From the NCBI GenBank assembly GCA_022826725.1, contig JAJDUF010000007.1, forward strand, positions 1 to 64,000: DNA of 64,000 nt. The letters run 5' to 3'. This DNA comes from Chloroflexota bacterium. Lineage in GTDB: Bacteria; Chloroflexota; UBA11872; UBA12225; JAJDUF01. The first letter of the stretch is position 1; each line of letters starts with the position of its first letter. Below, one piece after another: positions 54,372-60,902 of this stretch. The notes below the pieces were generated by a model. The model made no database searches. It worked only from the letters and a program-made list of their open reading frames with translations, and was not told the DNA's origin. The position numbers were made by a program, and so were the translations under genes.

Positions 54372-55208
54372 TCATGAACCGGTGGTGGCGGCTGCGGCGC
54401 TGGCGCGGATGTGGGTGAAGTCGCGGGCCGTTTGCGCCAAGCGGACGGGCACGGTCATGTCGTTATACTCGCTGTGGAGCGAAACGAGGCCGTCCCAGCC
54501 GATGGCATCGAGAATCTTGAAGACCTCCGTCCACTGTGTCAGGCCCTCTTCGAGTGGGACGAGGGTGGCGCGCCAGGAGTGCTGGCCGGTCTGCGGGTCC
54601 TGGGTGCGGAACCAGCCGAAGCTCTTGACGGCGAGAATGCCGATGTAGTCGCGCAGGAGGTCCATGCTGATGCGCCAGCCGTGAATGCCGCCCTCGACGG
54701 TGAGGTGGCCCATGTCGAGGGAGACGCCGACGTAGCGGGGGTCCCGGCCGTCGAGAATCTGGGCGAGGAGGGCGCCCTGACCGCTGAGGTAGCTGCCGGA
54801 GTGGGCGTGGATACAGAAGCGGACACCGTGCTCGCGCCCGAGGTCCTCCAGCTCTTTGCACTCGGCGCGGGCGGTGGCGAGCTGCGGGCGGGCCGACCCG
54901 AGGCCGAGGTAGCGCCAACTGCTGGTGCGGAGGAGCGTGGCGCCGAGCGCGCCGGCGGTGCGGCACACCGCGTCGGCGTGCGGAGTGCGGCGGTTGTGTA
55001 TCTCGACCACCAGCGCCGGCACGGTCAGGCCGAGCGCCTGTAGCTCCGCGACGGCTGCGGGCAAGGCAGCCTCGACCTCTTCGGGCAGGATGTGACCACC
55101 CGGCCGGGTGGTCAACTCGACGCCGTCGAAGCCTAGCTCCTTGATGGCGCGGCCGGCGTCGGGCACGGATAGTTCTTGGAGATGCTTGGTGAACATCACG
55201 TACTGCAT
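54372..55208 (-). CDS. sugar phosphate isomerase/epimerase-like TIM-barrel protein
   Basis: The 278-residue protein is of the xylose isomerase-like TIM-barrel family: MFTKHLQELSVPDAG, GFDGVELTTRPGGHI, CIHAHSGSYL, VSLDMGHLTVEGG with metal Asp and His, and LVSLHSEYN with the last Glu. The ATG at 55208 has GGAGG upstream. It is divergent to nothing close and convergent with the dehydratase at 53113, which may supply its substrate. Confidence 0.85.
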   Translation of the reverse strand: MQYVMFTKHLQELSVPDAGRAIKELGFDGVELTTRPGGHILPEEVEAALPAAVAELQALGLTVPALVVEIHNRRTPHADAVCRTAGALGATLLRTSSWRYLGLGSARPQLATARAECKELEDLGREHGVRFCIHAHSGSYLSGQGALLAQILDGRDPRYVGVSLDMGHLTVEGGIHGWRISMDLLRDYIGILAVKSFGWFRTQDPQTGQHSWRATLVPLEEGLTQWTEVFKILDAIGWDGLVSLHSEYNDMTVPVRLAQTARDFTHIRASAAAATTGS

Positions 55209-55264
55209 GGGCGCCTCCGAATCGTGCTGCTGTGGCTGGATATTCTAGCGTGTGGGGGCGTAGC

Positions 55265-55298
55265 TCCCCTATGGTCCCCCCGCTGCGGCGGGGGGACG
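55265..55298. repeat. family A palindrome
   Basis: TCCCCTATGGTCCCCCCGCT and GCGGCGGGGGGACG. It opens the 926-nt gap 55209-56134, which holds no convincing gene: the short open frames there are broken by the 83-nt repeat period. Confidence 0.75.
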
Positions 55299-55432
55299 GG
55301 TGCGACATGCGGAAATCGTCCGAGATTCTGCGGAAGTAGGGCGGAGTCTTGGGAATAAACTGCTGAGATCGGCCGTATGCGGTGCTATTCGTGCCCGGAC
55401 GCGGCTTGCGCCGGCCATGGCTGCGGCGTATG

Positions 55433-55679
55433 CTAGTAGTTACATCGCTTTTGGCGCGGAACTCCGAGCGGGAGGGTGACTTCTCGATTGGGGGATGCGG
55501 AGGGGCGGTGGAGCTAGCGAGCCACTTGCGTACTTCGGTAGCGGCTCCCAGCGGGCGGGTGACTGTTCGGTGGGGGTACGAAAGCAGGGCGGTGACCTAG
55601 CGAGCCATCTCGCTGCTTCGGTGGCGGCTCCCGGTGGGCAGGTGACTGCTCGGCGGGAGTGCGAGAGCAGGTGGTGAGG
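55433..55679 (+). ncRNA. three tandem structured repeat units (candidate non-coding RNA)
   Basis: Three units start with CTAG at 55433, 55514 and 55597 (81, 83 and 83 bp). Each can form hairpin 1, then a conserved GGTGACT link, then hairpin 2. Hairpin 1 is AGTT/AACT with CGC/GCG in unit 1, GAGCC/GGCTC with TAC-TTCG-GTA in unit 2, and GAGCC/GGCTC with a GCTGC-TTCG-GTGGC inner stem in unit 3. Hairpin 2 is CTTCTC/GAGGGG, CTGTT/AGCAG and CTGCTC/GAGCAG respectively. Stem bases differ, but pairing is largely kept. The unit length is not a multiple of three, so it is unlikely to code for protein. The strand is assumed from the downstream gene. Confidence 0.5.
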
Positions 55680-56012
55680 CCGGCAGACCGATCCGGCAGC
55701 ACGAAGCAGCGTGAGTGTGCCGGGGACGAGGATACTCGGTGTGCTGTGCGCGCCCGCCTAGCTAGCGGGGGCGGCTGAGGATCGTCGGTCGAGGGACAGG
55801 CCCTGAGAAGCCGAGAGGTTTCTTAGGGCTGTCTCATTTTAACGGGTTTATGATGACCTCAGTAATGCCCAATCGTATTGGCCGTTTGCGCGGCAGCCTC
55901 CCCTAGAGCGGGCTGGGCGAGCACCCTGTTGCGGCAACTTGCCGGTCGCTCATGTCCCGACCGCGCCTTCGCCGCGATAACTGCGTTACTCGGCGGTTCG
56001 TTGTAGGTGGCA

Positions 56013-56083
56013 CCCAACGCAGCAGCTAATCGGCAGCTGCACGGCGTCACGGCAGATGGGCGCGTGCGCCGCACCACGTTGGG
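56013..56083 (+). promoter_or_regulatory. foldable leader of the radical SAM gene (three-way junction)
   Basis: CCCAACG (56013-56019) pairs with CGTTGGG (56077-56083). They enclose the hairpins GCAGCT-N7-AGCTGC (56022-56040) and GGCG-CGTG-CGCC (56059-56070). It ends 8 nt before the AAAGGAGG ribosome site. It does not show the cobalamin-riboswitch core motifs. Confidence 0.35.
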
Positions 56084-56134
56084 CAGCCCCGAAAGGAGGC
56101 ACCGCTGAACGCCAAGCGATCACCCCTCAGGCGC

Positions 56135-57529
56135 GTGAAGCTCATCCTACCGGCGTTGACCGAAGCGACCAGCACGTACTGGCGACCGATCAAGTACTCG
56201 CTCTTTCCGCCATTGGGTCTGGCAACCCTGGCCGCGTATCTTGACCCCGACCTTGAGATCGAGCTACAAGACGAGCATGTTCAGAAGCTCGACCTGAGCG
56301 ATCAGCCGGACCTGGTCATCATCCAGGTCTACATCACCAATGCCTACCGCGCCTACCAGATCGCGGACCACTATCGCGCCCGAGGGGCTTACGTGCTGCT
56401 CGGTGGTCTGCACGTCACGTCGCTGCCGGATGAGGCGGCGCCGCACGCCGATACGATCTTCATTGGCCCTGGCGAGGACACTTTTCCCCAGTTCCTGCAA
56501 GACTATGCAGCGGGCAGGCCGTTGCGCCGGTACGTGTCGAAGACACGGACGCTCTTGGGGATACCACCGGTGCGTAGGGACCTGATCGAGCGACGGCTGT
56601 ACCTCGTGCCGAACTCGATTGTCGTTTCAAGAGGTTGTCCGCATCACTGCACCTTTTGCTACAAGGACGGGTTCTTCGCGGGAGGGCGCTCGTTCTACAC
56701 GCAGCAGGTGGACGCGGCATTGGCCGAGATCGAGCGCCTGCCCGGTCGCCATCTGTACTTTCTCGACGATCATCTGCTGGGGCATCCCCGTTTTGCCAGG
56801 GCGCTATTCCAGGGTATGCGGGGTATGGGCCGCATCTTTCAGGGGGCGGCGACGGTGGACTCGATTCTCCGCGACGACCTGATCGAAGAGGCCGCGGCGG
56901 GACTCCGCAGTATATTCGTCGGATTCGAGACGCTCTCGCCCAGCGCGCTGGCCGGCGCCGGCAAGCGGCAGAACCTCGGCCGGAGCTATCGGGAGGTCGT
57001 GAGGCGGCTCGATGACCTCGGGATCATGATTAACGGGAGCTTTGTCTTCGGCTTGGACAGCGATGATCCGGACGTTTTCGCGCGGACCGTAGACTGGGGC
57101 GTGGAGCGGGGGATTACCACGGCCACGTTCCACGTCCTGACGCCGTACCCGGGTACCGCGCTGTTCGCGGAGATGGAAGCGCAGGGCCGGATCGTGACGA
57201 GGGATTGGGACTTGTACGACACGCGGCACGTGGTCTATCGGCCCAGCCGGTTGTCGCCGGAGGAACTGAAGCGAGGCTACGACTGGGCCTACGAGGCGTT
57301 CTACCGGTGGAGCTCGATCTTCCAGGCGGCCGCGGTGCACCGATCGTCGAAGCACAAGCTGAAGCACTTTTTCTACAGTGCCGGGTGGAAGAAGTTCGAG
57401 GGAGTCTGGGGCCTCGCGATTCGGATTAAGCAACTGTCGCAGATACGCCCGCTGCTTGAGGCGGTGCTCTCGCCGGTCGGTCGGCGGGCAGCGGATCGGT
57501 CCCCGGCGACGTTGCCGGCGAGCCGCTGA
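56135..57529 (+). CDS. B12-binding-domain radical SAM protein
   Basis: The 464-residue protein has an N-terminal B12-binding-like Rossmann domain (FPPLGLATLAAYL, LLGGLHVTSLPDEA) and a radical SAM core with the cluster motif CPHHCTFCYKDGFF (CxxxCxxC) near residue 170. YFLDDHLLGH, FVGFETLSP and GSFVFGLDSDD follow. The pattern resembles the HpnR/BchE-type class B methylases and cyclases; the substrate is unknown. The GTG at 56135 has no near ribosome site. A CTG at 56105, in frame and five bases after AGGAGG, would add ten residues and may be the true start. Confidence 0.85.
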   Translation: MKLILPALTEATSTYWRPIKYSLFPPLGLATLAAYLDPDLEIELQDEHVQKLDLSDQPDLVIIQVYITNAYRAYQIADHYRARGAYVLLGGLHVTSLPDEAAPHADTIFIGPGEDTFPQFLQDYAAGRPLRRYVSKTRTLLGIPPVRRDLIERRLYLVPNSIVVSRGCPHHCTFCYKDGFFAGGRSFYTQQVDAALAEIERLPGRHLYFLDDHLLGHPRFARALFQGMRGMGRIFQGAATVDSILRDDLIEEAAAGLRSIFVGFETLSPSALAGAGKRQNLGRSYREVVRRLDDLGIMINGSFVFGLDSDDPDVFARTVDWGVERGITTATFHVLTPYPGTALFAEMEAQGRIVTRDWDLYDTRHVVYRPSRLSPEELKRGYDWAYEAFYRWSSIFQAAAVHRSSKHKLKHFFYSAGWKKFEGVWGLAIRIKQLSQIRPLLEAVLSPVGRRAADRSPATLPASR

Positions 57530-57530
57530 T

Positions 57531-57564
57531 CCCCCCTAATGGTCCCCCCGCTTCGCTGGGGGAC
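57531..57564. repeat. family A palindrome
   Basis: CCCCCCTAATGGTCCCCCCG with a TGGGGGACG partner, between the convergent radical SAM and pspA genes. Confidence 0.7.
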
Positions 57565-57585
57565 GGGGCGGCGGCGCGGTCGGGT

Positions 57586-58314
57586 TCAGCGTGTGGACGA
57601 GGTGTCGTCGGTGAGGCGGGGCGTATCGGCAGCGGCGGGCTTGGGTAACATACCCATCTTTTGCTTGAGGGCGAGGAGCGCGGCGTCGTCGGACGGAGAA
57701 TCGAGGGACTTGATCTCCGCTTCGAGGTCGGTGCCTTCCATTTCCGCTTGGAGCTGGGTGTTGGCTTCTGCCGTCGCTTCGATCTGATCCACTTTGGCGG
57801 CCATACGGTCGAACGTGTCGAAAGCGCCGCTGTCCGAGATGCCGCCCATCGCCTGGGCGATCTTCTTCTGCGCTTCCGCCCGCTTGGCACGCGCGATCAG
57901 GAGGTTCTTCTTGCGCTGGGCCTCGTCAATCTTGCTCTGGAGGCGGCGGAGCGATTCCTTGAGCTGGTCTACGGAGGCCTTCTGCGCCTCCCACTGTTCC
58001 TGGTAGCCAGTGACCGCTTCAGCGTGCTCGGTATGGCGCTGGAGGGCTTGGGCAGCGAGGTCGTCCCGGCCGGCCATCACGGCGCGCATGGCCTTCTGCT
58101 CCCACTCGGCGGCCTGCCGCTGCTCGGCGGTAAGCTGCTGGTGCAGGCGGCGCTCGTCGGCCATCGCCGCGGCGACCTGCTGCTTGGCCTTGCCGAACTG
58201 ACCGCGCATATCCTCAATCAGTTGATTGAGCATTTTCTCCGGGTCTTCCGCCTGGGAGATCATGTCGTTGACGTTGGCCCGAAACACGGTGGAGATGCGC
58301 TGAAAGATGGACAT
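57586..58314 (-). CDS. pspA: PspA/IM30 family membrane-stress protein
   Basis: The 242-residue protein is almost entirely coiled coil and starts MSIFQRISTVFRANVNDMIS, the amphipathic helix of PspA. DPEKMLNQLIEDM and QKKIAQAMGGISDSGAFDTF follow. PspA/Vipp1 proteins form ESCRT-III-like membrane coats and respond to envelope stress. It follows a YbjN-like gene by 30 nt on the same strand. No pspB/C/F genes are nearby. Confidence 0.93.
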   Translation of the reverse strand: MSIFQRISTVFRANVNDMISQAEDPEKMLNQLIEDMRGQFGKAKQQVAAAMADERRLHQQLTAEQRQAAEWEQKAMRAVMAGRDDLAAQALQRHTEHAEAVTGYQEQWEAQKASVDQLKESLRRLQSKIDEAQRKKNLLIARAKRAEAQKKIAQAMGGISDSGAFDTFDRMAAKVDQIEATAEANTQLQAEMEGTDLEAEIKSLDSPSDDAALLALKQKMGMLPKPAAADTPRLTDDTSSTR

Positions 58315-58344
58315 GTTCTTGCTCCTTACGTGACCGAAGACCGG

Positions 58345-58737
58345 CTAGCTGGCGGCAGTCCGGAAGCCCGACAGCTTCGGATAGTGCTCGGCAATGGCGA
58401 GGGCGAGAGAGTCGACGGACGCCTGAAACTCGTTGAAGTCCATGTTCACGGCTTCGCGGGTATCGGTGACGACGATGTTGCTCCCTTCGAGACCATACGC
58501 CCCATGCAGCAACTCGGTGGTGTTGTATTGCAGCAGCAGGCGGAACAGCTCGGTATTGTCTCCCTCGGGAAGCTCCATGAGCTTCACACGGAAGATCACG
58601 AGCGGGTCGGCGTAGGAAATGACGATGTTGTCTATGTGGTCGTACTCGTCGTGGATGACCCACAGTCCTTCGTCTAGCTCCTCGAAGGGCTGATCCATGC
58701 GGATGAGGTAGCCCTCGACATCTTCCATGGTGGCCAT
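58345..58737 (-). CDS. YbjN-like (type III secretion chaperone-like) protein
   Basis: The 130-residue protein has an alpha-beta pattern: EGLWVIHDEYDHIDNIVISY, PLVIFRVKLMELPEGDN, LHGAYGLEGSNIVV and a helical end. It fits the YbjN domain, a chaperone-like fold. It is probably co-transcribed with pspA, and a chaperone or regulator role for PspA is plausible but unproven. Confidence 0.75.
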   Translation of the reverse strand: MATMEDVEGYLIRMDQPFEELDEGLWVIHDEYDHIDNIVISYADPLVIFRVKLMELPEGDNTELFRLLLQYNTTELLHGAYGLEGSNIVVTDTREAVNMDFNEFQASVDSLALAIAEHYPKLSGFRTAAS

Positions 58738-58857
58738 ATGTTACGGCCTTTCTGTCTGCGAATGTCCCCACGCGAGCGTTACCGGCCTCATGCGGGGGGT
58801 AACAATACCGTATCCCGCGCTGCTGGCTCTGTCAAGGTGAGGAGGGACGATGCCTGC

Positions 58858-59607
58858 CTACCAGGTGTGGGTGTGTTGGCGGATGGACTGGAAGCCGGCC
58901 CGTAGCACGCCGGAGTCGGAGCCGCAACTGACGAACCGGAAGCCTTGGGCGACCCGCTCATCGGCGACTTCAAGGCTAGGGCAAACGTAGCCGGCGGCGA
59001 CGCCAGTCTGCTTGGAGGCGGTGAGGACTTGCTGCACCAACTGCTCGTGGTAAGCGGCATCCTTGCCCTGGGCCTGGACATCGAGCATGAGATCGCCGGG
59101 GCCGATCAGCACCACATCCACGCCCGGCACCTCCATGATCTCGGTGACGTTGTCAATTGCCGACTCGGTTTCGACCATGACGACGAGGAGCATCTCATCG
59201 TTCGCCCGCTCGGTGTAATCGTCGCCCAAGAGGGGCAGGCGCGTGCCGCCGGTGGAGCGCCGGCCGAGCGGTGGATAGTAGGTCACGTGGGCGATTGCGC
59301 GGGCCTCGGCGGCGGTTTCGACCATCGGTACGATGACGCCCATCGCGCCCATGTCCAGCACGTGATTGATCGCGCCCGGCTCGTGGCTCTTCACGCGCAC
59401 GATGGGGGCGGTATCCACGGGGAGGAAGCGGGCGATGGCGTTGTTGAGGGTGTGCTCCGAGAACTGGCCGTGCTGCCACTCCAGCCACACGTAATCGAAA
59501 CCGGAGTGGGCGGCCAGCTCGGCGAGGTCGGGGGAGTCCAGACCGATGCTGATACCGCTCGTCATTCCACCGGCGTTTAGCTTGGCTAGTGCTGGGTTGC
59601 GTCGCAT
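58858..59607 (-). CDS. HpcH/HpaI-family aldolase/lyase
   Basis: The 249-residue TIM barrel has YVWLEWQHGQF, GAMGVIVPMVETAAEA, VVMVETESAIDNV with a metal Glu and VLIGPGDLMLDV with a metal Asp. It should cleave a 2-keto-3-deoxy sugar acid to pyruvate and an aldehyde, the step that would follow an enolase-superfamily dehydratase. It lies downstream of the D-2-hydroxyacid dehydrogenase gene on the same strand after a 92-nt gap. Confidence 0.88.
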   Translation of the reverse strand: MRRNPALAKLNAGGMTSGISIGLDSPDLAELAAHSGFDYVWLEWQHGQFSEHTLNNAIARFLPVDTAPIVRVKSHEPGAINHVLDMGAMGVIVPMVETAAEARAIAHVTYYPPLGRRSTGGTRLPLLGDDYTERANDEMLLVVMVETESAIDNVTEIMEVPGVDVVLIGPGDLMLDVQAQGKDAAYHEQLVQQVLTASKQTGVAAGYVCPSLEVADERVAQGFRFVSCGSDSGVLRAGFQSIRQHTHTW

Positions 59608-59699
59608 GATGAGGTACGCTCCTTTCGCAGTTAGCTGTCAGCTATTAGCTATCAGCCTTCGGCAGTCATCCGGTAGTTGGTTGGAGAACACAGACGATC

Positions 59700-60656
59700 T
59701 TAGAAGCCGGCTTCCTTGTCGCAGACGTTGAGAAGGCCTTCGCCGGCGATGAACCGGCGCAGGTTTTCGTGGAGGAGATTCTGGCTGCGCTCGCGAGTCT
59801 GCACAGATGCGCCGGAGGTGTGCGGCGTTAGGATGACGTTGGGCAGCTCCCAGAGCGGGCTGTCCGTGGGCAGCGGTTCGGTGGCGGTTACATCGAGGCC
59901 GGCACCGGCCAGCCGCCCCTCTTGCAGGGCGGCAATGAGCGCCGCCTCCTCGACGATGCGGCCGCGCGAGACGGCGATTAGGTGGGCGGTGGGCTTCATC
60001 AGCGCCAGGCGACGGGCGTCAATCAGCCCGATCGTCTGGGGTGTGCGGGGGGCGCTGATGGCGAGGTAGTCGCTGATTTGCATGAGGTCGTCGAGGCGAT
60101 CCAGTCCCCAGACCTGCTCGACGCCGGGGGCTTGGGCGGACGGGTTGAGGTCCATCGCGATAACCCTCATGCGGAAGCCGGCCCCGCGCCGGGCGATCTC
60201 GCCACCGATATTGCCGAGGCCCACGATACCGAGCGTGGCGTCACTCAACTCCAGCATGTTGGGCGCGTGATTGCGGCCGGACCACACTTTGGCTTGCTGG
60301 TCAGCGGTGAACTCGCGGAGCTGCCTGGTGAAGGCGAGGATCATGGCAAAGCAGTGGTCGGCGATGGCGTTGCCGTAGGAACCGCGACCGTTGGTGAGGA
60401 CGATGTCGCTCCGGACAAGCTCGGGGACTTGGGAAATCCAGTCAATGCCGGCGCTGCCGGCGTGGATCCAACGGAGCTTGCGGCCGGCGAGGATGTGCGC
60501 GTCCGTAGGCCAGCCGATCGCGGCGTCGGCGTCCACAATCTCGCGTAGCTCGTCTTCCTCCGTGGCGGCGCCGGCAAACGCGACGCCCGGATAGCGTTGC
60601 CGTAGCTCGCCCAGTTGACCTTGATCACGACCGCCGAGGAATAGCACCTTGAGCAT
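59700..60656 (-). CDS. D-2-hydroxyacid dehydrogenase
   Basis: The 318-residue protein has the 2-hydroxyacid dehydrogenase pattern: NGRGSYGNAIADHCFAMIL, the NAD loop GIVGLGNIGGEIARR with Asp at MDLNP, the catalytic region AVSRGRIVEEAAL (normally NxxRG), DVTATEPLP and His in LTPHTSG. It reduces a 2-keto acid or the reverse with NAD(P)H, perhaps glyoxylate, hydroxypyruvate or a sugar-acid product. Confidence 0.9.
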   Translation of the reverse strand: MLKVLFLGGRDQGQLGELRQRYPGVAFAGAATEEDELREIVDADAAIGWPTDAHILAGRKLRWIHAGSAGIDWISQVPELVRSDIVLTNGRGSYGNAIADHCFAMILAFTRQLREFTADQQAKVWSGRNHAPNMLELSDATLGIVGLGNIGGEIARRGAGFRMRVIAMDLNPSAQAPGVEQVWGLDRLDDLMQISDYLAISAPRTPQTIGLIDARRLALMKPTAHLIAVSRGRIVEEAALIAALQEGRLAGAGLDVTATEPLPTDSPLWELPNVILTPHTSGASVQTRERSQNLLHENLRRFIAGEGLLNVCDKEAGF

Positions 60657-60736
60657 TCGTCACCTCACGTTCTCTGCTGGGGCCGTGCTCCGGTAGAGGC
60701 TCGACCCGTATCCTGTCTCAATGGGGAATACCGATG

Positions 60737-60767
60737 TTGAACCGTGCAAAAGCGCGAACATTATAAT
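60737..60767 (+). promoter_or_regulatory. candidate promoter of the GH106-like gene
   Basis: TTGAAC (60737-60742) and a consensus TATAAT (60762-60767) with a 19-nt spacer. The ATG is at 60903, giving a leader of about 130 nt. The spacer is long, so the -35 may be weak. Confidence 0.45.
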
Positions 60768-60902
60768 ACACGCCCTTGGTCAGTGGGATGGGGAGGGGAG
60801 CGACCTCGTCCCCCTGACGGGCCAAAGCCGCACGGATAGTGCCAGGTGTGGTGCGGCGCAAGCCGCAATGACGGCCTTTGTAGAGGTCTGCGGGGAGGGA
60901 AT

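Noticed and set aside
55382-55677. Two short open frames with a shared LASHL..SVAAP motif in the tandem repeats
   Set aside because: The motif appears in two different frames because the repeat period is 83 nt; this points to non-coding repeats rather than a protein.
55433-55679. CRISPR array
   Set aside because: There are only three units, they are diverged along their whole length and have no separate spacers, and no cas genes are present.
55680-55860. RNase P RNA or tmRNA in the structured GC-rich stretch after the tandem units
   Set aside because: Several local hairpins form (CCGGCA/TGCCGG, CCCGC/GCGGG), but the conserved core motifs of these RNAs are not present.
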